Shown here in pieces: positions 22,552 to 33,520 of a stretch of 64,000 nucleotides of DNA. Origin of the DNA: Excoecaria cochinchinensis. Taxonomy: Eukaryota > Streptophyta > Magnoliopsida > Malpighiales > Euphorbiaceae. The stretch is from contig CANTUQ010000043.1 of NCBI GenBank assembly GCA_947683425.1, positions 12,514,501 through 12,578,500 of the forward strand. The letters run 5' to 3'. Made by a program: the position numbers and the translations under genes. The notes beneath the pieces are model-generated. The model saw nothing but the letters and a program-made list of their open reading frames with translations. It was not told the DNA's origin and searched no databases. Within the stretch, counting starts at the first letter, position 1; each line of letters opens with the position of its first letter.

Positions 22552-23400
22552 TATGATAACAAATAATAAATTAAATCATTCATACACATATGTATATACT
22601 TCTATCTATTTTAAATACCTAAAAAATAATGAGAGTAACTATTCAAAATTCTTAATCACATTGCATGCAAATATCATATTGAAAAATAGGTTATTTAAAA
22701 ATGGAAATTTGTAACAAAATCAAAAGTACTTCTATAAAAAATATAGGCCCTCCGAATAAAAAAATTTGCATAATTAAATGCCTCAAAAATACCTCAAAAT
22801 TCATGTCATAACTCATATATATGCATATAATTATTGCTATTTTATATATTTTAAACTTGTGAATATATTAAAACTTCTGCGTTGGTTGCGAGAAGAGTGA
22901 ACAAAATTGCATTTATAAATTTGGTGTGTATGGTAACAAACAAACAAAAAATTTAACTACATAAAATATTAATTTAACTATATCATATGTATAAAGTATT
23001 TTGCTAAATTAAATATTAAACAAAAATATAACAAACAAAAAATTAACAACATAAAAATTTTCCTATATATGTACTAATATGTATCAAAATAATAATTTAG
23101 CTACGTAAAATATTAAATTAATTATTTTAACAACATTTACATAAAAATTATAATTAAAAAATTTACCTTAATTTCCTCAAGTCATCGAATTACTGAACAA
23201 ATAAATTCTACGAATGCATAATAATGCATGAAAATGTTATCACAATATTATTTTGATATAATAACAATAAATTTATTCATTGATGTCAAAAAATAAAATA
23301 AATTTGCTATACATATATAATTTTTTCGCTAACTATTACTTAATTTTAGTAACTAATAAATTATTACCTATAACTTACAATTTCTTACTAACACTTGCAC
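22552..23400. other. AT-rich spacer of the MULE
   Basis: About 850 bases of A/T-rich sequence between the mobile-domain pseudogene and the right end. It probably holds the old promoter of that gene; nothing specific can be supported. Confidence 0.5.
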
Positions 23401-23457
23401 AGGTTAAGAGAAGCAAAAATGGAATGCTAGAAAATTTACTAAGGGAAAAGAGGGTAA

Positions 23458-23605
23458 GATGCTGAGAGGAGAAGGTAAAAGAATGAATGAAAATGGGGAA
23501 AGTAGGATAGGATGCTGAGAGGATAAGGTAAAAGAATGAATGAAAATGGGGAAAGTAGGATATGATGCTGAGAGGATAAGGTAAAAGAATAAATGAAAAT
23601 GGGGT
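23458..23605. repeat. 53-bp tandem repeat, nearly three copies, ending in a palindromic TATA
   Basis: Copies start at 23458, 23511 and 23564, each beginning GATGCTGAGAGGA(G/T)AAGG. The copies are almost identical. The third runs into GGGTATAAATACCC (23602-23615), a perfect palindrome containing a TATA box readable on both strands. Purine-rich on +. Confidence 0.85.
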
Positions 23606-23639
23606 ATAAATACCCGAATACGCGTGCGAGGGAGTGCTG

Positions 23640-23939
23640 CTGGGAGTCACGAAACTGGCTAATTCCACATCAGTCCTCTGCGGAATCAGTCTCTGATTTC
23701 GAAAAGGACTGTTGCGGAATCAAATGGTCTTTTGGACCCAGCATTCCCTCTTCCGTCGTGCTTTCTCTTCTTGTCCGTCATGCCTTCTCCACCTGCAACG
23801 CCTAGAGTATTGTGCTACCAATTCCGTAGATATTTCTTGCGAAAATGAATAAACACACCACTTTCCCATTTACGTCTCAAAACACCCCAAAATTCAATTT
23901 TTTTTCCCTAAACATATTATTCATAAAAAAAAAAGTCCC
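23640..23939 (-). repeat. Right terminal inverted repeat region of the MULE
   Basis: Inverted partner of 11927-12235; see the MULE entry. It contains repeated GCGGAATCA words also present, inverted, at the left end. Confidence 0.7.
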
Positions 23940-24080
23940 CTCTTTCTGCTCCTGATAATGTAATTTTCAAAAACAAAAAATATCAGTCTCATGTTTGGTA
24001 AAATGCACAACTCCCTAAAGATACCTTTTGCTAGGGCCCATATATGGATATAACATAGATCTTTCCTAAGAAAGACATTA

Positions 24081-24461
24081 AATTCAAGGAATAAGTGTCA
24101 ATTTTATTTTTAAATTATTAAAAATGGTATAAATTTATTTTGAAGTTTACTTTTTAAATGTCTCCTAAAATATTAAAAATAGTATAAATTTACTCTTATT
24201 CAATACTTTAAGCGACGAATATTGATCATTTTAAATACTCTAAGAATAAATAGGAATTATTTTTGCATATTTGCTAACAATAGAAAAAAAAAAGATCATA
24301 TTTACTCTTAAAGTGTTAATTATTATGTATATTTATTTTGTAAGGATAAATCTGTACTATTTTTAACACTTTAAGGGTATTTTAAAAAATAAATATATTT
24401 TAAGGATAAATTTATAATATTTTCAATACTTTATATTAAATTTAACCCTTATTCCTAAATT
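24081..24461. repeat. Fold-back MITE
   Basis: The outer arms AAGGAATAAGTGTCAATTTT (left) and the inverted AATTTAACCCTTATTCCTAA (right) pair imperfectly and continue inwards through TATAAATTTA words. The centre holds more copies of 'ATAAATTTACTCTTA/AAGGATAAAT'. No coding sequence. It resembles the element at 58620-58905. Confidence 0.5.
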
Positions 24462-24555
24462 GTACTCCATTTGTTCATAAATAAGTGTCCACGTTTTTAT
24501 TTTGGTCTATTCATAAATCAATATCCACTTTCCAAAAATGTAGTATATTTAAATA

Positions 24556-24854
24556 CTCTCTCCATTCCATTTTAAGATACAACTTTCTTTTTTTCACGAA
24601 AATTAAGAAAATTATTAAAATGCCCCATTTTCTTTAAAAAAACTATAGCAATTGCCAAAAATACCTTTCTTTATTTTCAAGTACTTCATTTAAATATAGT
24701 TAAAAAAAAGTGATAACATATAGAAATATTTAATAAAGTGTATAATAAACAAGAGCAGACATATAAACTTTTTCCTCAAATTCCAAAAAAAAAGACATTT
24801 AAAGTGGACAAAACAAAATAGGAAAAATGGCCTTTTAAAGTTGGATGGAGGGAG
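24556..24854. mobile_element. Stowaway MITE
   Basis: 299 bp with ends CTCTCTCCATTCCA... and ...TGGATGGAGGGAG, inverted copies of the classic CTCCCTCC Stowaway terminus. It is flanked by TA at 24554-24555 and 24855-24856. No coding capacity. Confidence 0.8.
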
Positions 24855-25325
24855 TATGTTTTTTAAAATGTCCTCAAATATTAGTTTATTTTTAAAATAC
24901 AATTAATAATTAATTGTTTATTTTTAAAAAGAGCAAATTAATAAAAACATATGATACCTTTCCTTAAGAATAGATCAATTTCATTAAAAAACTATAACAA
25001 TTGACAAAAATAACCTTTTTTTTTTATTTTCAAGTACTTCATTTAATTCTAATTAAAAATAGGAAAGTGATAAAAATAAATAAATAATTAATGAAGTGTA
25101 TAATAAATAGAGACAGACATGTAAACTTTTCCCTCAAATTTCAAAAATGACATTTAAAGTGGACAAACAAAATATGAAAAGTGACCTCTCGGAGTGAGAT
25201 GGATTGAGTATTTTTTTCCAAATATCCTCTATATAATAAATATTAGTTCAATTTTTAAAATACAATTAATAATTAATTGTTTATTTTTAAAAAGAACAAA
25301 TTAATAAAAATATATAATAATAAAT
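24590..25325. repeat. Tandem duplication of the Stowaway body plus flank
   Basis: About 24600-24950 and 24985-25325 are direct copies. Both contain TTTTCAAGTACTTCATTTAA, GTGTATAATAAA and ACATTTAAAGTGGACAAA, and then the flank CAATTAATAATTAATTGTTT. The second copy is more degenerate and has lost clear Stowaway termini. Confidence 0.65.
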
Positions 25326-25859
25326 GAGTTTATTAATTTTTGTTTAAAAAAAAGTGAGCATTTATTTGTGAATGGATTACTCTTTTACTAAGAAACAATG
25401 CTTCTCAGCTACTTAATTAAAATTGGAAAAAGGTACTAAAATACTTTTTATGTTTTTTCAAAAGAGCTAAAATGGCCCTGAAGTTTTTTTTAAAACAAAC
25501 ATGCCCTAAGCTACTGTCCACTTCAAGGGTAATGGTGCGACGTGTCACATTAGTAGGAGTGATTATTGATGGCATGGCAGACATGCAAGCAGTTTGAAGC
25601 CACGTAGGCACCATATAAGCATGAGACCTACAATAAAAAAAATTTCACCGTGTTTTCCCATTTCTCCCTCTTCTCACTCTTCTCCCAAGCACAATCTATG
25701 CTTTCTCTCAAGGAAAACCCAGAAAATCCCTAAATCTTTCCAAGCTCAAAAAGATGTAATTTGAAATCCCTAATCTCATTCTCATTCTTTTCTTTCAATT
25801 TCTTGTAAACACTAGACTTGGCATCTGTGAATTTAGCTCAACAAAGCGTAAATCGAAGA

Positions 25860-26372
25860 AGTCGATTACTCAATGGGGGCTTTCCACAGTACTTGTGTAG
25901 ATGTGGGAAAAGGGCAGCCTTACTTGAACCTTAGAGTGTTACGAATCTAGGATGATTTTTATCACTCCCCTGATTTTCTTATTAATTTATGTTATAATGG
26001 TTATTTTTAAGTCTGGTTTAACTTGTGCTAATATGATTAAATGGTTTTTTTTTTGGTTTTCTTTGTTTTTATTTTTTTATTTTTTACATAGGATATGGAT
26101 TGCAAATTCTTTCGATAAGAAGATGGTGAAATGCCTCCAAGAGCAATTGAAGTAATAAATTAACTGAAGAGGATGAATAGGTATCTCAAAATAGTGTGCA
26201 TTATGGGTGGAAATTATGATCTTGAATTGTATGAAATACAAAGGCAAATACAACGTATGAGGAATAATGAAATGGCTTTTGAAAGAGACAATAAGAACAT
26301 GAAGTGGAAGATTAGAGTTTGCTTCATATTAATGTGTATTACTTGGTTTGTAGTAGTTCCAATTCTATTGTA
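25860..26372 (+). pseudogene. GRF-type zinc finger protein with C-terminal membrane segment (At4g04775-like), broken
   Basis: A frame at about 25870-25940 reads FPQYLCRCGKRAALLEP, then a stop and SVTN, matching the first half of the plant GRF zinc finger (CxCG...A......NPGRRF). After an AT-rich, probably intronic stretch, about 26097-26160 reads DCKFF, a stop, then EDGEMPPRAIEVIN, the second half of the finger. A continuous frame follows (26173-26373): MGGNYDLELYEIQRQIQRM, a charged coiled-coil-like part, then a hydrophobic stretch VCFILMCITWFVVVPILL ending at a TAA. This 'GRF finger, coiled coil, tail membrane helix' layout is typical of small plant proteins often found inside MULEs. Three in-frame stops make it a pseudogene. 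Confidence 0.65.
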
Positions 26373-26538
26373 AGAGGAGTTATCAGTGATAATGTGAACC
26401 AAAATGTTGGTTGTAAATTACTTGTTTTAATGAATTGAATGGTATGTTATGGTGAAATGATTTGATGAAATGTTTTGATACCAGATTTTGCAGTAATTAG
26501 TGAATTATGTTGTATTTATTTTGCATATGAGTTGATGA

Positions 26539-27917
26539 TGTTGGGTTTTTAGGATCAAAATCAATATAAAAAGCAGCAAAATATAAATCAAAACCCATCA
26601 GGATTCATGCGATCCAATTGATTCAAAAAAGAAGTTCAACAAATACTAACCTGTTGGTGTGCAAAAACAATCATTTAATGCCTTAACTCCGATCGTATTG
26701 AATATTTCTTGCATCATTGCAAACTCTTTGCTCTAAAAGTTGAATCGAACTATAGGTGTTGCTCCAAGGGATGAACACTTTCTAATGGTATCCACACACA
26801 AACGAGATGAACGGGTCTACAAGGGGTTTTAGCTCCCTTTCCTGTGCAATTTGGGTTTTTTTCTTTTTCTTCTCTGTATCTGTTCTTTCTCAAAGAATGG
26901 CGGCCAAGAGAAGGAATTAATTTTCTGCCCTTTTTGTTAAAAGGCAGCAGAAAATCAAAGTCTAATGATTAGGGCTACACACACACACACACACATATAT
27001 ATAGCCACATGTGTAAAATAAAATATCTATAGATATTTTAGTAATAGATAATTCCTTATTCATATAATAAGGGATATTACATTAACTCTAAGATATTATT
27101 TCGAATTTAAATATCTAACATATTTCGAAACGCCCAAATAAATCACAATCCGTTCATTATGTTTTAGATATGCAACCCAATAGGTTCATATTATGTTGGC
27201 AGTGGGCCCAATCCAATTATAAGCCCACAAGTGATAAGCGGCCTCTAGTAAGACATTATGACTACCCAAATAATATAAATATCGATAGTCCGGTTAACCA
27301 GTAGAATATATTATAATCCTTTTGTCACTCAATATCTTATTTGAACATAAGTCATGGTCCATGTCACACTTATATTGTTCAAACATATAATTTCTCAATC
27401 ATTAAATAGACTGATAAATTTAATGACATTGATCACACTATCAATTCATTTGAGCACGACCATGCTTTTCTCAGTCCTACTTATCGAGGGGCCAAATAGA
27501 TATCTCTCTCATAAGAGAGGGGCAAATTTTATCTTGATTATTCACTTTTCTCTGCATATTCTCATCATGCCCAATCATAACCTTTATGATTATCCGATTA
27601 AATATAACATTTGATTATGTCAAAACATGATGTTCCTTATTTAGGAAACTGTGATAATCTCAGGTCTAAAGATTCGATAACATAACTATTATGAGATCAC
27701 TTATGACACTAACCCATGCAGTGATCTCACAGCGGGTCTATCCAGTACCTTATTCTCAAATAAGTGACTACAAGTTTGATTTATATCATCATATATAATC
27801 ATCTCATAATTATCAATCAAACTCATACTAGTCTTAATTTATCATTATACTTAAAGTGATAAACGACTAGGGATATTTAGAATAACATTAAATAGTTATT
27901 CATAAATATTTTTATAA
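26539..27917 (-). mobile_element. Probable solo LTR, reverse orientation
   Basis: On the minus strand the block runs from TGTTACATTATAAAAATA to CCTAAAAACCCAACA, i.e. TG...CA ends. It has an AT-rich first part, then a GT microsatellite near 26975-27000 and a leader-like part rich in AAAGAG. No matching 5-bp target duplication was found and there is no coding sequence. The boundary with the next LTR fragment is ambiguous by seven bases (TGTAACA, 27918-27924). Confidence 0.4.
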
Positions 27918-28687
27918 TGTAACATGCCAAATTATCAAATCTACCAAAACTTTCACAACAACTCAACACAAATATTTCATGTATACTTCAAAACAAGAAG
28001 TTAAACATCAAAAATACAAAAATACACAAATTTCCCAAACCTCAATTTCTTTAGCTCCAATGTGCTCACTTTGCACCTTGATCAACAATCTTCCTCTTTC
28101 CCTTTTATTTTCTCATTGCCACAACCACATGCACAATCAAATTCCAGAATTGGAACAAAGGAAATCAATTTCCATAGCAACTAAGAAATGAAAAGGAAGT
28201 AGAAGAAGATAAAGAACAATCCAGATTTAACCACCTACCATGATCATCCGAAAACTCAATTCAATCAATCAACTAATAAGCCAACCATATCCTTGAAGAA
28301 TTTAGTCTAAGAATGAAGGAGAACAAGAAGAGTTGAAAAGAGAAAGAGGAGCCGAAGTAGACACACAGAAAGTGGGAGTTCTCTCTCATCCAAACTATTT
28401 ATTGCATGCTTTAGGGTGAGGTGGCAAAACCTCAATAAGCCACTCGGAAATCCACTCACAACTCCTCTAATCATAATTAGCTTCACTAATCATACTTAAT
28501 GTTAATTAATCCCACTTTTAATTAATCATGCATATTTACCCATTAGTCACTTAAACTTATTTATTCTCTTTAATTGAGTCCTCAATTTCTCAATTACACT
28601 TAAGTCCAAATTAGAAATCCCATTCAAGCTCATCCAATTACCCTAGTTATGCCAACATACTACTAGGGTAAATTTCGGGTCATTACA
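27918..28687 (-). mobile_element. LTR fragment, reverse orientation (TGTAATGACCCG start)
   Basis: On the minus strand it begins TGTAATGACCCGAAATTTAC and carries the promoter-proximal block GTGGCTTATTGAG...GCCACC...GCATGC that is also seen at 32100 and 60855 (GTGGCTTCTT.GAG...TTGCATGCAA). It is much shorter than those LTRs and lacks their hairpin region, so it is probably the truncated U3/R part of a related gypsy LTR. Ends in GTTACA. No target duplication was found. Confidence 0.5.
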
Positions 28688-28931
28688 GTATTAGTTAGTT
28701 TATAATATGATAAAGTATATAAATGTAATAGTTAATATGTTTTATGGGACAATATGTAGTTTAGAGGGGAATATGTATATGTAATTATAACATGGAACTA
28801 TATATGTTGAAATGTGTATGAAAGACATAAAATGAAAGAAAACTTTTGGTACCTTATGTATATGCATATGTATGAATGTGGTTTATACAACCGGAAATAA
28901 TATGTTCGGAACAGGTAAATGCATATATTTG

Positions 28932-29005
28932 TGTGACACCCCACCCTTTTAGCAGTCATGTATTATAAGTGGCAAGATTTATAGGTATCATATAGGGGTG
29001 TTACA
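28932..29005 (+). repeat. 74-bp miniature LTR-like sequence
   Basis: Starts TGTGACACCCCACCC and ends GGGGTGTTACA, exactly like gypsy LTR ends, but with only about 50 bases between. No target duplication is visible (ATTTG versus TTAAT). It is probably an internally deleted LTR. The stretch 28688-28931 beside it has no recognisable content. Confidence 0.4.
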
Positions 29006-29439
29006 TTAATTGTATAATACACTTGGTTTATATATAGCAATCATAATTCACTTATATGGTATGTAGAAGTACTAACTTCAGGATTATAGAAATAACCAAA
29101 ACCATGACCACCATTCTAGTTCTCACATAATTTATCAAAATTCAATGTGTTTCCTTAGAAATTCAATACTTTTGACCTCTGGGAGCTTTAAGTCTGCAAG
29201 TGATCACTCCCAGTATGAACTTCAGTTACTGTTGGATGTGCTAAGCTTTATTTTCATTATCGGAGCAAAACTTGAGGTTGTATCTTGTAAACAATTTTTT
29301 TTTTTAGAATTCATTTATATAATTTGGAGCAGAACTTGTAGTTGTATCCTTACCTTTTCACAATTTCTTCTTTTGTATACAAATTCTTTGCAATTTTAAC
29401 ATCTTTGCTTGAAGACTATTTTGGACATTTTTTGTATAG

Positions 29440-31555
29440 ATCCAACTCTTTTAGGTTCGTTTATCTCCCTCTTTCTTTCCTTTTTAGGTCTGTCGGCTTG
29501 CTTAACATCTAGAGGAGGTTCAATTGGTTTAAAATCATCCACTCTCCAAAACTGTTGTGCTATAACTGGCTCTAATTTGTGCTTATAAATCTCAATTTAT
29601 GTTTTCTTGCTATAATAGTGTGGAATGTACTTCATTGGATTCAGCTTGCTGAGGTTCATGGCAGTTAAGGCATGAGGACATGAGATTCCTGTGAGATCCT
29701 ATTCTTTACATGTACAAGTTTGCAAATAAAGCTTAATAGTATGTCCATCAACTCCTTCACTAAATTCATACCCATTTGCACCATTGAATTCAACCCTACA
29801 CTTTTGGGCTATGTTTCTATTGTCCTTGTAAGCCTTTAGACAAGCTGGTTGATAAGTTACAATTATATTTATATTTTGGGGATATTTTTTGGCATAATTT
29901 TGTGTTTTCTTTGTTAGTTTTAATATTTATTAGTTTATTTTAAGTTTTTTATTAGCTTATTATGTTTTTATAGTTTTTAATAAGTTTAGGAATGTTTACA
30001 TGCATTTTTTAACACTTCGGACCTAAATTAGAAATTTAGGTTTCAAATCTGCAGTCGCCAAAACTCGCACACAAAGCAACCCTAATAATGCACATTTTTG
30101 CCCAGAACACAGCTCTATTTTCTAAAACACAGCTATGCTTTTCTGTAGATTTATATAAAGCACCATTTTATCTTCAAAACAGTAGCAAATATTTTTTTAT
30201 TTTTTTAGGTTTTATTTTTCTCGCCCTAGGCACTGTGAGAGACAATTTTTCTTAATTTCATTTTTATTTGCAATTAGCTTAAATTAAATTAGTTTAGATC
30301 TTGAAATTTTAGATTTAAGGAAGATTTCAAGGTTGAAGAAGAAGGAGCTTCAAGATCCATTTTCTCTCTCATCAACGGTGTTTCTAAACTCTAAATTTAT
30401 TTATTTAATGATTATATTCTTGATGTTTTATTTGATTTCTTTTGATCCTGTTCTTTGCATTTATAATGGTTGCTGGATTTAATTTTGATTTAATTCGGAA
30501 TGATGATTGAAATTAAATCTAATGATTGTTGTTATTTTTATATGCGTTGTTCTTCTAAGATTTGTATTTATTTGTCTAGCTAGATCCGAAATGGTAGGCT
30601 TGATTTATAGTTGTTAATTTTATTAGGTTTAAATTAATGAGGAATATATGGGTTTTTAGATAGTTGAATCCAAAATGGTAAGTTATTTTAGACCTAGGAT
30701 CTGGTAACCTACACTTATGCTTATCAATGTGTTGAATCCAAAATGATAAGCTTATTGATTAGAATAGCTGGATCCCAAATGAAAGGCTTAAGTTTAAAGG
30801 GGTTGTCCAGAATTTCATGTTTGTATTGTTTTACCCATCTAATTCCAATTATGAGGACAGAATTTCCTAAGCATTCAATTCATCCTTGATTTATTTCTTG
30901 ATGATTATTTTTATATTTAATTGTTAGTTTATAGTTTTAATTTCTTGCTTAGCTTAGACATCCCTTTAAATAATCTTGGGGACATCTCAAATTAGGACCA
31001 CTCAACTATAGATATTTAGCATAATAATCCATTTTTCCCTTGGGTTCGATATTCGCGGTTCTTTAATTATACTCGCTATATTACTTATCGATTTAGTGCA
31101 CTTGCTGAGCACCGAACACTGGTGACCATTCTTTAACCCACTTAAAATACTTGATACCTAACTTAGTAATCCTAGTCATTGTCTTAATGATTATCTCCTC
31201 AAGCATTCTTATAACTGGTTTGTTTCTTGCTTTTAAGATCTAGCTGTTAAAACTCTCCACCATATTATTATCTACACTTAATGATTTGATTTTAAAAAAG
31301 AAGTATGCTCTACACCAGTTCTCAGGATTGTGTGTCAATAAATCTTCAATAACCTTCTTCTCAATTCTACCAAGTATTTTCCAATTATCAACAAACTCCT
31401 CATGATAAGTACTGTAAGCACAAATCCAGAAGTTTTTCTTCATCTCATCACCTTTCCAAGTTTGACATCAATTAAAGTAAATATGCCTTGCACACCATCT
31501 ATGGTCACTTTCAGGCAGAATTTCTTTGACTGTTGGAATTAGACCCCAAAAGAAT
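29440..31555 (-). pseudogene. Second MULE transposase (MURA-like), split by a solo LTR
   Basis: Minus strand. The upstream part (31555 to about 31124) gives GLIPTVKEILPESDHRWCAR followed by HIYFN, then AYSTYHEEFVDNW and SVDNNMVESFNS, a stop, and KARNKPVIRMLEEI. This is the MULE transposase core just before the SWIM finger. After the solo LTR (29850-31118) the frame resumes: NIAQKCRVEFNGANGYEF, CTCKE, a stop, then LTGISCPHALTAMN (the CxCx...CxH SWIM zinc finger) and a C-terminus ending in PPL...RPKK. The N-terminal DNA-binding part was not found. Several stops are present besides the insertion. The GRF pseudogene to the left may be cargo of the same element. Confidence 0.75.
29850..31118 (+). 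mobile_element. Solo LTR of an Athila/Tat-like gypsy element
   Basis: TGATAAGTT...CCGAACA, 1269 bp, flanked by a perfect 5-bp duplication CTGGT (29845-29849 and 31119-31123) and interrupting the MULE transposase. The 3' part (GGGTTCGATATTC...GTGCACTTGCTGAGCACC) resembles the end of the Athila-type LTRs at 45290-45365 and 54780-54853 (GGGATCGATATC...GTGCACTTGCGG..). The start resembles theirs (TGATATGAG). Within it, the motif 'CAAAATG(G/A)TA(A)G(C/G)TT' recurs four to five times (30590-30800). Confidence 0.8.
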
Positions 31556-31862
31556 ACAAAATAAATAAGATATCTATAATTAACAGCAATAAAAGCACCA
31601 TAAAGTAGATTTTCCATTTTCCAACCACCTCTGATGTTGGGTGGCAACATGAACAACATAGGAGGATTGCTGAAGAGGAGGTAATCCTTCCGGTGTCATT
31701 CTATCTTTCTCACTCACTAGCATATGGAAGATCAAAACTAAAAAGGGTGAGATATTTTAGCTTCGATTTCGCCTAGACCATGTTACGTCATGTTGCATTA
31801 TGGCACATGATTACTCCCAGGAGATTGCCTACGGTCCCAGATCTATTTTGACAATAGCAGTG
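31124..31862. other. Transposase-bearing and unassigned DNA left of the gypsy element
   Basis: Up to about 31555 this is MULE transposase (see above). From 31556 to 31862 no family could be recognised on either strand. CAGTG at 31858-31862 is the left target duplication of the gypsy element. Confidence 0.4.
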
Positions 31863-32839
31863 TGTCATGGCTGGATTTGTACCCTAAGAGAATTAACTTA
31901 AATTGGCATGTGTGTGAGAATTGAATGTGTAGGATTGGACTTAATTGAAAGAAAGAAGTATTGTTAAGGGTTTTAATGGTAATTATGAATGTTTGTGCTA
32001 AGCATGAGTTAAAGGCTGATTGGCTAGTTAATAAAGGATTAATTAAGGAAATAATAACTTGATTTAATGGAAAGTGGAGACAGATTTGAGGAAGTGGTTT
32101 CCATGTGGCTTCTTGAGAGGATGCCACCTACACTTTTGCATGCAAGAATGAGTTAAGGGAAGGGAAGAGTTTCATTTGGTAACCTAGCAATTTTCTGTGT
32201 TCTTCTATTTTCTTTCTTGCGTGGGAGTGAGTTTAGAGAGGCTTTATGAAGTGTTAGCAAATTGATGTTAAGTTGCTCAAGAATTAAGGGTTAAACCTAA
32301 GAGGTAAGTGAATAAGTGCATAATCTCATCTTCTACTCTTTCTTCTTGGTTGAGCTGGTTTGGATGGGATGTTATTGGTTTGAGTTTGAGCTTGAGCATC
32401 TGTGTTGTTTTTGCTAGCTGAAGAAGTGAAGAGAGATAAGGGAAAGGCTGTAATCGGCGAGCCGAGCGTCCGTCGAAATTAGGAGCTAAGGCGGCAAGGT
32501 TTGGGAACAAACCCTAATTGTGTGATTGTGTGATTAGTGCTGATTAAATAGAGATTTGAACTGAATATATGATATGTGAAATTGAAGTTTGAGCATGAAT
32601 TATGTGATGCTAGATAGTATGGTTGTAGGAGCAATATGCTTGTGATAAAGTGCTTGAGAATGATTATGATTTGTGCTATTATTGAATGTCAAACAAGAAG
32701 GGAAAAACCAGGTATGTGCTAATGGGTGAGTAGTTGATGTTTTGGGTTTATTGTTAAGCATGAGAATGAGATTTGAAGTCTAAATGAGAAGGTAGAAACG
32801 AGCTGAAAAACATAACTATGTTATGGTGATTTTGCATGG

Positions 32840-33165
32840 GTCATGGTGACAATGAAAATGATTGTGACCGTGACGTATGCTGAGTTCAATTCTGCCTAGT
32901 GGATTTTGGTATGTCACGGTGACAATGAAATTCATTGTGACCGTGAGGTACCCAGGAAGGCATTCTGTTTTGCAAAGTGAGAATATGTCATGGTGACAAT
33001 GAGATTCATTGTGACCATGACATACCCTCAAGTTGCATTCTGTCGAGAGTTGGGAACATATCACGGTGATGACGAAATTGATTGTGACCGTGACATGCCC
33101 CCAGTTTGCATTCTGTTTTGGACTTCAATATGTCACGGTGATAATGAAATTCATTGTGACCGTGA
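32840..33165. repeat. Five 73-bp repeats, each with a 35-bp near-perfect dyad (5' LTR)
   Basis: Each unit has GTCACGGTGACAATGAA followed after one base by TTCATTGTGACCGTGAC: two 17-base arms complementary except for one position. Units begin at about 32840, 32913, 32987, 33060 and 33131. GCATTCTGT is repeated in the spacers. Most differences between units and between the two LTRs are CACGG/CATGG, as expected from loss of methylated C. Confidence 0.9.
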
Positions 33166-33520
33166 CCAACCCTGTTTTGGCAATATGATCCTAATGTGTG
33201 TGGCCATTCAAATGGCAAAGCTTTGAGTTGAAATGAAGGACAACCTGAGTAAGTATTATATGTGTGTTAAGTGATCCACAAATGTATACAATCATGGTGA
33301 TTTTTGAATGCGACCAGTTATGTGAATATTAAATGTGAAAATTGTATTTGAAAGCATACTGGGTATGCAAATGAAATGTTTAGCTATGTGCTAATGCAAA
33401 TGTGAAAAGTGAAAAGTGAATTGAATAATTATTTAACAACTTAAGACTGCGAGTCAAGTAGTGGATAGTTAGGCATGCCTATAGGGTCAAGTGCTGCAGC
33501 CCCATGCGTTAAACATGTCT

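Larger units (their letters stand above)
11927..23939 (+). mobile_element. Mutator-like element (MULE), 12 kb, with 9-bp target duplication
   Basis: The 9-mer CTCTTTCTG occurs perfectly at 11918-11926 and 23940-23948, the target-duplication length of Mutator-like elements. The ends are inverted repeats: the left reads GGA(T)n ATGAATAATGTGTTT, and the right, on the other strand, GGGAC(T)n ATGAATAATATGTTT. Similarity continues in blocks for about 300 bases (TGGGGTGT, then ATCAGAG(T/A)CTGATTC). Inside are a truncated transposase (+) and a plant-mobile-domain pseudogene (-). A 4.6-kb solo LTR (12848-17461) inserted later; without it the MULE is about 7.4 kb. The transposase lacks most of its catalytic domain, so the element is now non-autonomous. 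Confidence 0.85.
24465..25380. repeat. Outer Stowaway-like inverted repeat enclosing two MITE copies
   Basis: CTCCATTTGTTCATAAATAA at the left pairs with TTATTTGTGAATGGATTAC at the right end (inverted, imperfect), each next to TA, as in Stowaway elements. The interior has been expanded by the Stowaway insertion and duplication listed next. Confidence 0.45.

Noticed and set aside
32840..33165. CRISPR-like array (regular repeats with spacers)
   Set aside because: The spacers are themselves related, the genome is a plant, and the array lies inside an LTR present in two copies.
33006..33226. Overlapping frames on both strands through the dyad repeats (for example 32990-33226 + and 33006-33218 -)
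   Set aside because: They repeat CHGDNEIHC/CHGHNEFHC-like peptides on both strands only because the DNA is a tandem palindrome. They lie in LTR non-coding sequence, and the same frames occur in the 3' LTR.
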